A DNA stretch of 58,161 bases from an uncultured Caulobacterales bacterium (GTDB lineage: Bacteria > Pseudomonadota > Alphaproteobacteria > Caulobacterales > Caulobacteraceae): assembly GCA_903840435.1 (NCBI GenBank), contig CAIMFV010000008.1:1-58161 (forward strand), in the 5' to 3' direction. Each line of letters opens with the position of its first letter. Within the stretch, counting starts at the first letter, position 1. Both the position numbers and the translations under genes were made by a program. Under the pieces are notes generated by a model. It was not told the origin of the DNA and searched no databases. It saw only the letters and a list, made by a program, of their open reading frames with translations. This document shows, piece after piece, positions 16,646 to 25,623 of the stretch.

Positions 16646-17677
16646 ATGACGAACCGTATCGCTGCCGACCCCCGAATAGACCCGCGTATCAAGGCCGTGT
16701 TCGCCGCTCCCGACCGTCCTGCGGCGGGAGACACGGCAAGCCGCGATGCGCTGCTGGAGGAAGCGAACAGCCCGGCCGCCCTGGCCTTGGAAAGCGTCAT
16801 GAACGGCTTCCTCGACGCGTGCGACAACGAAGCCACCGCACCGTCGGCGGGCCTGAAAATCGCCGAGGAAAGCTTCATCTCCGCCCCAGATGGCAACACG
16901 ATCAAGGTGCAGATGATCCGGCCAGATACGACGGAACGGCTGGGCTGCGTCTATTATATCCACGGTGGCGGCATGCAGACCATGTCCTGCTTTAATGGCA
17001 TGTACAGGTCGTGGGGACGGATCATCGCCGCGCGCGGGGTCGCCGTGGTCATGGTCGACTTCCGCAACGCCCTTCGCCCCTCCTCCGCTCCAGAGGTCGC
17101 GCCCTTTCCGGCCGGGCTAAATGATTGTGTCTCCGGCCTGCGCTGGCTGGTCGAGCAGGCAGACAGACTGAACATCGATCCTGCGCGCATTGTCGTCGCA
17201 GGGGAAAGCGGCGGGGGTAACCTTGCCATCGCGACAGTCCTCCAACTGAAACGGGATGGCGACCTCAACATCGTCAAGGGGCTCTACGCCCTCTGCCCCT
17301 ATATTGCCGGGGCCTGGCCTTTGCCGCAAAACCCGTCCTCCACCGAGAATAACGGCATCATGCTTGAGTTGCACAATAATCGCGGCAGGATGGCCTATGG
17401 CATCGAGGCCTTCGAGGCCCGCAACCCCCTCGCCTGGCCCGGTTTCGCCACGGTCGAGGACGTCAAGGACTTTCCCCCCACCGTCATCAGCGTCAATGAA
17501 TGTGACCCGCTCCGTGACGAAGGCGTCGGATTCTACCGGCTGCTGCTCAAGGCCGGTGTGGCGGCACGCGGACGCATGGTGCTTGGCACGATCCACGGCA
17601 CAGAAGTCTTCTCCATCTGTTGTCCGGACATCAGCCGCGATACCGCCCAGGACCTCGCCAATTTCTGCCGGAGCTAG
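16646..17677 (+). CDS. Alpha/beta hydrolase, hormone-sensitive-lipase type esterase
   Basis: 343 residues, cytosolic. The HSL signature is plain: YIHGGGMQ for the oxyanion hole (~residues 109-116) and GESGGGN for the nucleophile Ser (~190). A late D-x-x-x-D-E-G segment and IHGTEVFSI supply the Asp and His. Such enzymes cleave short acyl or aryl esters. It stands alone after a 263-base gap without a visible gene. Physiological substrate unknown. Confidence 0.8.
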   Translation: MTNRIAADPRIDPRIKAVFAAPDRPAAGDTASRDALLEEANSPAALALESVMNGFLDACDNEATAPSAGLKIAEESFISAPDGNTIKVQMIRPDTTERLGCVYYIHGGGMQTMSCFNGMYRSWGRIIAARGVAVVMVDFRNALRPSSAPEVAPFPAGLNDCVSGLRWLVEQADRLNIDPARIVVAGESGGGNLAIATVLQLKRDGDLNIVKGLYALCPYIAGAWPLPQNPSSTENNGIMLELHNNRGRMAYGIEAFEARNPLAWPGFATVEDVKDFPPTVISVNECDPLRDEGVGFYRLLLKAGVAARGRMVLGTIHGTEVFSICCPDISRDTAQDLANFCRS

Positions 17678-18165
17678 GGAGGGCGGCACAGAGCCGGAGG
17701 ACCTCGCGGGCAGTCGCTGCCAAACGGCGCGTGGTGTCAATTGCACACCGACCGGTTGAAATGGAGGGATGTCGTCCATTCTGACTTCATTACGGGATGA
17801 CACCGAAGGTGCTGATAGAAACGGTTGAGACCTGCGCCATCCAACAATAGATTTCCACGAAATAGCTACTTTTATTGGAATTTTGACTGTGATTTTTCTT
17901 TTTCTGACGAAAAATAATGCCACGACACCCAAATTATGCGAGATTTTATTGAAAGCGAAATTGAGACAATTCGGCTTTTCCCTTAACGTACGCCTGTAGC
18001 CGAAAGCAGAAGTTCCCGACGGCGACTGAGAGCCTACCTCACCATCAGCCAACGGTTAAAGTGCGCCATTAGCGGTCACCGGCTTGGCTCCAGATTCCGG
18101 ACATTCTCGGGACGTCTGCAGCGCGGCTCCAGATGTTGTCAGACGCAGGCTTTGAAACCGTCCGC
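17678..18165. other. Non-coding stretch holding one copy of a dispersed repeat
   Basis: No credible coding frame on either strand. Bases ~17850-17960 are clearly more AT-rich than their surroundings. From 17972 the sequence is a copy of the repeat also present at 20259. The rest shows no strong hairpin or promoter that I can support. Confidence 0.5.
17972..18068 (+). repeat. Dispersed ~97-bp repeat, copy 1
   Basis: Matches 20259-20356 in the same orientation with one single-base indel and a handful of substitutions (about 90% identity by eye). Conserved anchors are CCTTAACGTACGCC, AGCCGAAAGCAGAAGTTCCC and CATCAGCCAACGGTTAAAGT. Both copies lie in intergenic DNA flanking the YdeI-GFA-phosphatase block. 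Probably a chromosomal repetitive element of this lineage rather than a transposon; no open frame or target duplication is seen. Confidence 0.8.
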
Positions 18166-18792
18166 CTAGCGCTCCATCAGGCCTTTACCAGCGATGATCC
18201 GGTGCCGAAACTTTTCGATCCGCGCAATGCGCGTCGCCGATTGCTTGGCCTGGTTCAGGTTGAACAGGTAGCTCTTCCGCCGTCCTGGCGTGAGGGTCTG
18301 GAAGGCTGCGGCAAGCTCCGGATCGGAGTCGATCGCTTCAATGAGCTCCTCTGGAATTTCGATCTCGCGATGCACTTTAGGCACACGTGTTCCTGCCTCA
18401 GCGCTATCCATTAATTGCTGAAGATAGGCCCGTATGATGGGCTCCATCTCGCCAACCTGTTCCACAGCGGTGAAGCGGATCATGCTCGGCGTTTGACTAT
18501 TGGGCCCTTGCGGTTCCAACACGCCTTCGCTGTCCGTTAGCAAGCCGGGATTCAAAAAACTCAGGCGGAAGTCACCCCGGAATGCTCCAAACAGCGCAAT
18601 ATTGCGCCCCACGTGCATATAGACCGGATGGGCCCATTTCACAGTCTCGCTCAAATCCATCGCAAGACAAATTCGACGCAATTCGTTGAGTCCTTTGATC
18701 CAGGGCCGCGTCGAGCAATCCGGCGTTGCGAACCGAGCGCACCGACCACAGCCTTTGATGAAGAACTCATCAGGATTGGTAATCATCGCCAT
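18166..18792 (-). CDS. YdeI/OmpD-associated family protein (DUF1801-like)
   Basis: 208 residues from ATG 18792 (AMITNPDEFF). An in-frame start 57 bases further upstream is possible but adds Gly/Ser-rich sequence. The N-terminal half has the DUF1801 pattern W-x-x-x-L-x-x-LRRICLAMDLSETVKWAHPVY and the C-terminal half the YdeI pattern ELIEAIDSDPELAAAFQTLTPGRRKSY followed by RIEKFRHRI. The family is common and of unknown biochemistry, sometimes linked to stress. Monocistronic. Confidence 0.8.
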   Translation of the reverse strand: MAMITNPDEFFIKGCGRCARFATPDCSTRPWIKGLNELRRICLAMDLSETVKWAHPVYMHVGRNIALFGAFRGDFRLSFLNPGLLTDSEGVLEPQGPNSQTPSMIRFTAVEQVGEMEPIIRAYLQQLMDSAEAGTRVPKVHREIEIPEELIEAIDSDPELAAAFQTLTPGRRKSYLFNLNQAKQSATRIARIEKFRHRIIAGKGLMER

Positions 18793-19047
18793 AGCTACTG
18801 CACCACCGATGCCAGGAAGTCCCGACTCGGATCCGCCCGGAGAGATCACTCGCTAGCATGCGCAACTGCACGCGTCGCCGCTAGGCTCTCAAGCCGACCC
18901 TTTGCTAAGCTTTAGTCCCCGCCGACCGCTTAGCGCCCGGAGCGGACTTTGGCGCCCCGCCGGAAACTTGCCGTTCAGGTCCAACTGCGAATGGCGGCTT
19001 TCGGATGAGACATCAACGGGCGCTTCCGACCCATTGCAGACTCTCGC

Positions 19048-19431
19048 TCAGAATAGGCGCGTCAGGCTTTCAGGTAGGGCTACCCATTCAACGCGTCTAT
19101 GGAACGTGGCTTCAACTCGGGGGGCTGGGAGCGGCGTATCGACGAACGCACCGGCCGCAACACCGGTCTGCTCTGGCATGAAGGCAGATTTCCAGAATAG
19201 GGTGGTTCCACATCGAGTGCAGAACGATCTCTCCTGCTCGTTTCTGATCCGATGCTGAGAAAACTCGCCTTCTATGGCAATGATTTGAGTGTCTTGAAAG
19301 TAGGCCTGCCAACCGAAGGCAGAACCCGTTCGGCGCTTGCAGTTGTCGCAATGGCAAACGCCGTTCAACGACGGCTCGCCCATCAGGTGGATTGAACTTG
19401 CACCGCAGCAGCAGATCGCTTTGCGCACCAT
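19048..19431 (-). CDS. GFA family zinc protein (glutathione-dependent formaldehyde-activating-like)
   Basis: 127 residues from ATG 19431; sequence upstream in the same frame is antisense to intergenic DNA. Zinc-binding cysteines are arranged as in the GFA/CENP-V fold: CCCGASS near the N-terminus, CHCDNCKRRTGSAF, and FCTRCGTTLFW. The family includes glutathione adduct handlers, but most members have no proven activity. It starts ~80 bases after a perfect hairpin (19509-19561). Confidence 0.85.
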   Translation of the reverse strand: MVRKAICCCGASSIHLMGEPSLNGVCHCDNCKRRTGSAFGWQAYFQDTQIIAIEGEFSQHRIRNEQERSFCTRCGTTLFWKSAFMPEQTGVAAGAFVDTPLPAPRVEATFHRRVEWVALPESLTRLF

Positions 19432-19508
19432 AGAAATACTCCGCTCAGATAACTGTGCACAGTCAAGTGAGCCACGTCCGATGTCCACCCATTTCACCCT
19501 TTCGGAGC

Positions 19509-19561
19509 GTCCGCTTTCGGGCGTTGGCGCAGGAGGCTCGGCGGCGTGCCCGAAAGCGGAC
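19509..19561. repeat. Perfect 14-bp inverted repeat (hairpin)
   Basis: GTCCGCTTTCGGGC (19509-19522) and its exact reverse complement (19548-19561) flank a 25-base loop. It sits after the stop of the phosphatase gene (19595) and before the GFA start. It lacks a T-run on either side, so it is more likely a REP-like palindrome than a factor-independent terminator. Confidence 0.7.
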
Positions 19562-19594
19562 TCACCTAACTTCCGGGGAGGTTGGGGTGCGGAC

Positions 19595-20179
19595 TCAGTC
19601 CAACGGGCCGAAGGGTTCGCAGTTTCCATCCGCAAGCCTGAAGACCATGTCCTGCGGAACATCAAGTCGAAGGGCGTCATACTTCTGAAGGCCAGAATAG
19701 GCGCCTCGCAGGATGCGGCCGCTCAGTCCGTGCGAGACCGCAACGTGGCATCTTGGAAGTTGCGCGACCTCATTCAACCAATCGCTTATCCGTAGCTGGG
19801 CCGATTCGTAGCTTTCCCCGTCCGGAGAGCGGAAAAACCAGTCGAACCGCGTGGCCCCTTCGCAGGCCCCTGGACTGACATCTTCGATCTCCTCGTCCGT
19901 CAGTCCATCCCATTTGCCAAGGCTGACTTCCCGCAGTCGGTCATCGAGTTTCAGATCACAGGAAAGTCCAGCGACCCGTTTGATGATTTCAGCTGTTGCC
20001 ACAGCCCGACCGAGCGGGCTGGACCAGAGCATAACGTCGCCCTGTACGAGGTCTCGCACGAGCGTCCCCAGCTTTCGCGCATGATTTATACCGAGGGTGG
20101 TCAGGGAAGAGTCGCAGGCGCCTTGGTAGCGGCCGACATCGTTGAACTCTGTGCGCCCGTGACGGACCAAAAGGATCAT
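19595..20179 (-). CDS. Histidine phosphatase family protein (phosphoglycerate mutase-like)
   Basis: 194 residues. RHGRTEFN (6-13) carries the catalytic phospho-His, R-Y-Q-G follows, E-V-S-L-G-x-W-D-G holds the acidic residue, and AVSHG near residue 155 the second His. These are cytosolic phosphatases of sugar phosphates, cobalamin intermediates or nucleotides; context gives no substrate. Complete, monocistronic. Confidence 0.85.
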   Translation of the reverse strand: MILLVRHGRTEFNDVGRYQGACDSSLTTLGINHARKLGTLVRDLVQGDVMLWSSPLGRAVATAEIIKRVAGLSCDLKLDDRLREVSLGKWDGLTDEEIEDVSPGACEGATRFDWFFRSPDGESYESAQLRISDWLNEVAQLPRCHVAVSHGLSGRILRGAYSGLQKYDALRLDVPQDMVFRLADGNCEPFGPLD

Positions 20180-20698
20180 GGAGTGAGGCTATTCCAGCCG
20201 TTGACGGTGTCAATGTCCGGGATGGGTCGACTTTTGCCGCGAGCATCAGTCCGAAAACCGGCCTTTCCCTTAACGTACGCCCGTAGCCGAAAGCAGAAGT
20301 TCCCGATGGCGACTGAGAGCCCTCCCTCGCCATCAGCCAACGGTTAAAGTGTGCCAGGATCGGACATTGAAGGTCTGCCGGAAACTTGCTTTTCGCACGC
20401 GAGTGCCGATCACGCCGCTAATGACGGCTTTTTGGCTTGGACTCGAGGGAAGAAATCGATCCTCGCCGACCTTGCCGACCACGCCGTGGCGTCCAACCTC
20501 GCGCCGCAACCGCGATCGGGCCGCCAGGAATATCTTGAGAACCTCGTGACGAATGCGAGCTAGCCTTTCCCGACCAAGTGGACACCGGTTGGCGGAAAAG
20601 AAAGGCGAAAATTCAAAACGATAGAGCGCCGATCTGATGCAATCTGATCGAGAAGCGCTCGAGTCGCCAGACTTTGGCGCGCCAAGCCTGATGACAGG
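20180..20698. other. Non-coding stretch holding repeat copy 2
   Basis: No supported gene. Bases 20259-20356 are the second copy of the dispersed repeat. From 20357 on, short frames exist but have no start signal or recognisable protein. CGGAAACTTGC at ~20380 also occurs near 18960, hinting that the repeat family extends further in degraded form. Confidence 0.45.
20259..20356 (+). repeat. Dispersed ~97-bp repeat, copy 2
   Basis: Direct repeat of 17972-18068, offset 2287-2288 bases, one base longer. Lies just upstream of the phosphatase gene (which reads away from it on the minus strand). Confidence 0.8.
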
Positions 20699-21697
20699 CT
20701 ATAGCGGGCGGATCTTGACAGGCTCGCTTTCTGCGCATTGCAGCGGATTGACCAAGGGCAGGGTAAAGGCGTCGGCTTCGATTTCGAAGACGTCGCCCGC
20801 CTGTGTGCGAACGCCTGCGCTGAAAGAAAGGGTCGCTGTGCCAAAGAAATGGACATGGACATCGCCGGGCCTGCGAAAGCCCGCATATTTAAAGTGGTGA
20901 TATTCCAGGTTGGCGAGGCTGTGCGACATGTTCGCCTCGCCTGACAAAAACGGTTGCTCAAAGAGGATTTCCCCGTCGCGCCGAATTCGGCTGACGCCCG
21001 AAATATGGTCGGGTAATGCCCCTAACAGCAGCTCGGGTCCTAGGGCGGCTTGCCTTAATTTCGAATGGGCCAGCCAAAGATAGTTTTCACGTTCGATCAC
21101 ATGATCAGAAAACTCGTTCGCCAAGACATAGCCAAGGCGAAGGGGCTGACCTTGTGGGTCAATAAGATAGACCCCGGCGATCTCGGGCTCTTCGCCGCCG
21201 TCCTCGGCGAAAGCCGGCACAGTGAGGGGCTCGCCAGTTGCGATGATGGACTCGCCCTGGCCCTTATAAAACCATTCTGGCTGCACGCCGATTTGGCCTT
21301 CTGAAGGCTTGCCGCCGCGCACCCCCATCATGAACATGCGCATTGAATCGGTTGCGGTCACTTGAGCGCTGTCAGCCGCCTGCTGATGCATTTTGTCCCG
21401 CCCCTCTGCGGACCCCAGATGGGTCAGGCCTGTGCCGGAAAGCAGAAGGTGTGCCGGATCTGGGTGGTCGATGGGACTTAAGAGCTTCACGCTGGCGAGG
21501 TCGATCACCGCACCTGCGCGCGCATCGGCAAGGTCGGACAGGGTTTGGCCGGATGACAAGGCTTCCAAAGCCAGCGCCAAGACCGAGGGCGTAGCGTCTA
21601 TCCGCCGCCAAACATTATCCTCCCCTCGTCCGGCAACGCCCCTTCCTGTAATGCCTAGCCCTGAGGCGTCTTTGAATTGCACAAGGGCGCGGATCAT
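20699..21697 (-). CDS. AraD1-type fumarylacetoacetate hydrolase family protein
   Basis: 332 residues. The C-terminal two thirds have the FAH fold: GIGVQPEWFYKG-like loop, EPEIAGVYLI with the metal-ligand E-x-E pattern, and LGYVLANEFSDHVIE. This branch is usually annotated AraD1, from sugar-acid catabolism, and includes acylpyruvate hydrolases and dehydratases. It is divergent from the LysR gene of the gallate cluster and may act on a 2-oxo acid of that route. No closer assignment is possible. Confidence 0.75.
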   Translation of the reverse strand: MIRALVQFKDASGLGITGRGVAGRGEDNVWRRIDATPSVLALALEALSSGQTLSDLADARAGAVIDLASVKLLSPIDHPDPAHLLLSGTGLTHLGSAEGRDKMHQQAADSAQVTATDSMRMFMMGVRGGKPSEGQIGVQPEWFYKGQGESIIATGEPLTVPAFAEDGGEEPEIAGVYLIDPQGQPLRLGYVLANEFSDHVIERENYLWLAHSKLRQAALGPELLLGALPDHISGVSRIRRDGEILFEQPFLSGEANMSHSLANLEYHHFKYAGFRRPGDVHVHFFGTATLSFSAGVRTQAGDVFEIEADAFTLPLVNPLQCAESEPVKIRPL

Positions 21698-21912
21698 AGC
21701 GGGGCCTTCCGTTTGGCGGCGCGATCAAGCCAAAGCATTGGCCCGACCTCGGGCTGGAGATTGGAAACGCAAGCGCACCCTCTCGACCCCTCGAAAGCGG
21801 AGCGCTGTTCGCCTTGCGTGTCTAACGACAGGCCGATCACGCGTAAACCCTGGCCATCGCGCTTGATGCGGGGGAGTAGATGCGACGATGCGCGCTGTGA
21901 TAGGTCTGGCGC

Positions 21913-22863
21913 ATGACGCGCGCGCTTCGCAGGCTTCTGAAATATCGTCACCTCGAAATTATCGACGCCCTGGTCCGGCACAGAAGCTTGACCCGCGCCT
22001 CGCAGGGGCTTGGCGTCAGCCAGCCCGCCTTGACCCGTGCTTTGCGTGAAATTGAAACGCTGATCGGCGAGCGCTTGTTTGATCGCCATCCAAGGGGCCT
22101 GGCGCCCACCGCCGCAGGCATGGCCTTGGCCGAGTTTGCGCGCCAGGCGCTTTCAGACGTCTCACAACTCGAAGCAACGCTTGACCATGCGAGCTCCGCC
22201 CAAGCCCCACCTGTGACGCTGGGTGCGCTCCCGGTCGCCGCAGCGGGCCTCCTGCCCGTGATCGTTGGCCGCTTGCAAGAGCTCCAACCCAAGCTTGGGA
22301 TGACGCTTGTCGAGGGACGCACCGAGGACCTTCTGGCCCGTCTCGACCTGGGGGAGGTGGACCTCATCCTTGGGCGTCTTTATCCGCCCGCTCTGGCCGA
22401 TGGCTTTCATCGGACCGTATTGTACGCCGAGCCGATCAGCCTTTTGGTCCGCGCTGGCCATCCCTTGCTGCAACAGGAACAGCCCTCACCCAGCGATCTC
22501 GCGCGCCACATCATGGTCCTGCCGACCTTTAGCCAAAGAGTAGCGCTCGACATTGCCGGTTTCCTGCAGGCCATCGGCGTTGAGCCAAAGGCGTCCAATT
22601 TGGCCTCAACCTCGATCAGCTTCATCCGCGAAATGGTCCTGCAAACCGACGCCATCGCCGTCATGCCGCGCTTAATGGTGGCTGGCGATCTTGCCAGGGG
22701 TCAGGTGCGTGCAATCGACCTGCACTGCCCCATGCCTGCGCGCCCTGCCGGCATCATCACAAATCCCCGTCGCGGCCTGACCTCCGGGGCCGAAATCCTC
22801 ATTCGCACCCTCCGCGCAACCATAAGCGAAATGGCAGGGTCAGGCCTGGTTGATATAATCTAA
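21913..22863 (+). CDS. LysR-family regulator, probable activator of the gallate genes
   Basis: 316 residues. The N-terminal winged HTH (HLEIIDALVRHRSLTRASQ, then VSQPALTRALREIE) matches the GbpR/CbpR-like LysR branch; a periplasmic-binding-like effector domain follows from residue ~95. It lies 101 bases upstream of and co-directional with the aldolase-tautomerase-hydratase genes and divergent from the FAH gene. By analogy with GalR of Pseudomonas, the coinducer could be gallate (inference). Confidence 0.8.
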   Translation: MTRALRRLLKYRHLEIIDALVRHRSLTRASQGLGVSQPALTRALREIETLIGERLFDRHPRGLAPTAAGMALAEFARQALSDVSQLEATLDHASSAQAPPVTLGALPVAAAGLLPVIVGRLQELQPKLGMTLVEGRTEDLLARLDLGEVDLILGRLYPPALADGFHRTVLYAEPISLLVRAGHPLLQQEQPSPSDLARHIMVLPTFSQRVALDIAGFLQAIGVEPKASNLASTSISFIREMVLQTDAIAVMPRLMVAGDLARGQVRAIDLHCPMPARPAGIITNPRRGLTSGAEILIRTLRATISEMAGSGLVDII

Positions 22864-22902
22864 GCGCATATCGTTCGCCGAACTTTGCATGAGGCCTACG
22901 CC

Positions 22903-22917
22903 TTAGGTGCGGCCTAA
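22903..22917. promoter_or_regulatory. Candidate LysR-type site upstream of the gallate operon
   Basis: TTAGGTGCGGCCTAA is a dyad with arms TTAGG/CCTAA and contains a T-N11-A LysR core. It lies ~48 bases upstream of the aldolase ATG. Short and seen once, so tentative. Confidence 0.3.
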
Positions 22918-22964
22918 TTTAACCGCGACGCCGACAGGCGGTGGCGGATGACAAGGAGCGGGTC

Positions 22965-23645
22965 ATGGGACGATGTGTGCGCAATATTCCCCGCGCTGAC
23001 GCAAGCGTTATCGACGCCTTGGCAGGCTTCGGGGTGGCCACGGTGCACGAAGCCCAAGGCCGCATCGGCCTTTTGGCCTCCCATCTTCGGCCGATCTATC
23101 GCCCCGCAAAGATCGCAGGCTCCGCCGTCACCTGCGAAGTGGCGCCGGGTGACAACTGGATGTTGCATGTGGCCGTAGAGCAGTGCCGTCCAGGCGATGT
23201 GTTGGTCGTGGCGCCCACCAGTCCGTGCGAGGATGGCTATTTCGGAGACCTGCTCGCCACCTCTTTGCAGGCCCATGGCGTGCGGGGGTTGATCATTGAT
23301 GCAGGCGTGCGCGATGTGGCGGAGTTGACGGTAATGCGCTTCCCCGTCTGGTCAAAAGCGATCTTCGCGCAAGGCACGGTGAAGGAAACGGTAGGCAATG
23401 TGAACCTGCCGGTCGTCTGTGCCGGCGCGCTCGTCCATCCTGGCGACGTGATCGTGGCCGATGATGACGGGGTCTGTGTTGTGCGCCGCCAGGACGCCGC
23501 TGCCGTCGCCGACAAGGCGCGTCAGCGCGAAGCGAATGAAGCCGACAAGCGGGCGCGACTGGCGGCAGGCGAGCTCGGCCTCGACATCTACAAGATGCGC
23601 GAACGCTTGGCCGAAAAGGGTCTGGTCTGGGTCGACGAGGTGTGA
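22965..23645 (+). CDS. galC: 4-carboxy-4-hydroxy-2-oxoadipate aldolase (GalC/LigK type)
   Basis: 226 residues from ATG 22965, which has AAGGAG seven bases upstream; a GTG at 22941 is less likely. The fold is RraA/HMG-aldolase-like. [11 protein letters not shown] carries the conserved Arg-Asp of the active site and [20 protein letters not shown] the family block. The enzyme splits 4-carboxy-4-hydroxy-2-oxoadipate into pyruvate and oxaloacetate, the last step of the gallate and protocatechuate 4,5-cleavage routes. It overlaps the next gene by one base (TGATG). An RraA-like regulator is excluded by the pathway context. Confidence 0.85.
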   Translation: MGRCVRNIPRADASVIDALAGFGVATVHEAQGRIGLLASHLRPIYRPAKIAGSAVTCEVAPGDNWMLHVAVEQCRPGDVLVVAPTSPCEDGYFGDLLATSLQAHGVRGLIIDAGVRDVAELTVMRFPVWSKAIFAQGTVKETVGNVNLPVVCAGALVHPGDVIVADDDGVCVVRRQDAAAVADKARQREANEADKRARLAAGELGLDIYKMRERLAEKGLVWVDEV

Positions 23646-24742
23646 TGCCTATGCAGACAGCCATTCCCTGCACCGTTATGCGTGGCGGCACGTCCAAGGG
23701 GCTTTATTTCCTGGGCGACGATCTGCCGCAAGACACCGCGACCCGCGATGCCGTGCTGCTGGCGGCCATGGGCTCTCCCGATCCCAGGCAGATTGACGGC
23801 ATGGGCGGCGCCCACCCTCTGACCAGCAAGGTCGCGGTCGTATCGCGCGCGACGCGGCCGGACGCAGATGTCGATTATCTCTTCCTGCAAGTTGTCCCCA
23901 CCGAGCCAAGGGTCGATGCGGGCCAGAACTGCGGCAATATCCTTGCCGGAGTAGGCCCCTTCGCCATCGAAAAAGGCCTTGTCCCCGCCGCGCTCGGCGT
24001 AACCGATGTGCGTATCCACATGGTCAATACCGGCGCGGTCGCAGTGGCCTCGGTCCAGACCCCCGGTGGAGTTGTCGCCTATGATGGAGAGGCGCGGATC
24101 GATGGGGTGCCCGGCACCGCCGCCCCCATACCCACCGACTTCCTAGATGTCGCTGGCTCCAGCTGCGGCGCGCTTCTGCCCACCGGCGCCGCACGGGATG
24201 TTATCGACGGGATTGCGCTGACCGCCATCGACAACGGCATGCCAGTTGTGGTGATGCGCGCCGCCGACTTCGGCAAGACCGGTTACGAGACGCCAGACGA
24301 ACTTGAGGCAGACGCAGCCCTCAAGGCCCGCATCGAGGCGATCCGACTGCAAATCGGGCCCAGGATGAACCTTGGCGATGTGACAAAAAAGACCGTGCCG
24401 AAAATGTGTCTGGTCGCGCCGCCGCGCGCTGGCGGGATCATCTGCACCCGCAACTTCATCCCGCACCGGGTGCATGAGGCGATTGGCGTCTTGGGCGCGG
24501 TCAGCGTCGCCACGGCGTGCGTCACGCCGGGCTCTGTCGCCGCCGAGGTTGCTGGGATCGCCGATGTTGAGGCAGTCAAGGAGCTGGAGGTCGAGCACCC
24601 GACCGGATTTTTCACCGTGGCGATGGACGTGACCCTTGAAGACGGCGTGATCCATGTCCGCCGCTCGGCCCTCCTCCGCACGGCACGCAAACTGATGGAG
24701 GGGCAGGTATTCGTCCCCGCGCGCCTGTGGAGACGACCTTGA
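23645..24742 (+). CDS. galD: 4-oxalomesaconate tautomerase (GalD/LigU type, PrpF family)
   Basis: 365 residues. PrpF-fold signature at the start: AIPCTVMRGGTSKGLYF; then GMGGAHPLTSKVAVV and DAGQNCGNILAGVGPFA with the Cys of the proton-transfer site. The enzyme isomerises the keto or double-bond position of 4-oxalomesaconate made by gallate dioxygenase so that the hydratase can act. Whether it does the GalD keto-enol reaction or the LigU 1,3-allylic shift cannot be read from sequence. ATG overlaps the preceding stop by one base. Confidence 0.85.
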   Translation: MPMQTAIPCTVMRGGTSKGLYFLGDDLPQDTATRDAVLLAAMGSPDPRQIDGMGGAHPLTSKVAVVSRATRPDADVDYLFLQVVPTEPRVDAGQNCGNILAGVGPFAIEKGLVPAALGVTDVRIHMVNTGAVAVASVQTPGGVVAYDGEARIDGVPGTAAPIPTDFLDVAGSSCGALLPTGAARDVIDGIALTAIDNGMPVVVMRAADFGKTGYETPDELEADAALKARIEAIRLQIGPRMNLGDVTKKTVPKMCLVAPPRAGGIICTRNFIPHRVHEAIGVLGAVSVATACVTPGSVAAEVAGIADVEAVKELEVEHPTGFFTVAMDVTLEDGVIHVRRSALLRTARKLMEGQVFVPARLWRRP

Positions 24743-25623
24743 GCCTTCAACCGACCATCGCCCTAATCGGCTTTGGCGAGGTGGGCCAGACCTTGGCGGA
24801 AGACCTGCTGGCCTGCGGGGTAACGCGCCTGCGGGCTTTCGATACGGCGTTTCAGGATCCAGCCAGCCTCGCGTCCCAACGGCTTGCCGCGACGCCGGGT
24901 GTGGTCGGCTCAGAAAATCACCCGTCTGCGGCGGCGAACGCCGATCTGGTCATCTCAGCCGTTACGGCGGCGCAGGATGTTGCGGCGGCGCGATGCGTCG
25001 CGGAAGGTCTGCACCCTGCAGCCTTCTTCCTCGATCTCAACTCGGTTTCCCCCGCCATGAAGCAGCAGTCGGCGAAGCTGATTGAGGGGATGGGTGGCCG
25101 CTATGTCGAAGCCGCGGTGATGAGCCCCATCGGTCCAAAGCGCATCGCATCGCCCATGTTGCTCGGTGGAGCCCATACCGAAGCCTTCCTCAGCCTCGCC
25201 AGGCCCCTGGGCTTCATCGACGCGCAAACCTATTCCGAGACCATCGGCAAGGCCTCGGCGGCCAAGATGTGCCGCAGCGTGGTGATCAAGGGGCTTGAAG
25301 CGCTGCTTACCGAAGCCCTGCTCGCCGCGCGTCACTATGACGTGTTGGACACTGTCGTGGATTCACTGGCCGACCTTTTGCCCCTGCCAGACTGGGAAAC
25401 GCGGGCCCGCTATATGATTTCCCGTTCGGTCGAGCACGGCACGCGGCGAGCGGAAGAAATGCGCGAGAGCGCCGCCACCGTCGAGGCCGCAGGCATTGCG
25501 CCCCTGATGACCCAGATGACCGCGATGCGCCAAGGCGAGGCCGCCGCCCATTCCACCGCCCTGTCGCACACGGGCCTCGCTCCCATGCTCGACGCCATTC
25601 TGCAGGAGATGCGGACGCCATGA
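24739..25623 (+). CDS. NAD(P)-dependent dehydrogenase with DUF1932 C-terminal domain
   Basis: 294 residues from TTG 24739, which overlaps the previous stop as TTGA and has GGAG ~7 bases upstream; a GTG at 24727 is the alternative. The N-terminal Rossmann fold shows ALIGFGEVGQTLAEDL. SAAKMCRSVVIKGLEAL is the catalytic-Lys helix of the 6-phosphogluconate/3-hydroxyisobutyrate dehydrogenase superfamily and leads into the DUF1932 helical domain. It is locked in the operon by overlaps on both sides, yet no step of the known gallate route needs it. Confidence 0.75.
   Translation: MSLQPTIALIGFGEVGQTLAEDLLACGVTRLRAFDTAFQDPASLASQRLAATPGVVGSENHPSAAANADLVISAVTAAQDVAAARCVAEGLHPAAFFLDLNSVSPAMKQQSAKLIEGMGGRYVEAAVMSPIGPKRIASPMLLGGAHTEAFLSLARPLGFIDAQTYSETIGKASAAKMCRSVVIKGLEALLTEALLAARHYDVLDTVVDSLADLLPLPDWETRARYMISRSVEHGTRRAEEMRESAATVEAAGIAPLMTQMTAMRQGEAAAHSTALSHTGLAPMLDAILQEMRTP

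Noticed and set aside
17117-18052. Minus-strand 311-codon frame
   Set aside because: Antisense to the esterase; its start region merely translates the dispersed repeat, which explains the similar peptide at 20333.
20351-20563. 70-codon plus-strand frame after repeat copy 2
   Set aside because: No ribosome site, no recognisable domain, and part derives from repeat-like sequence.
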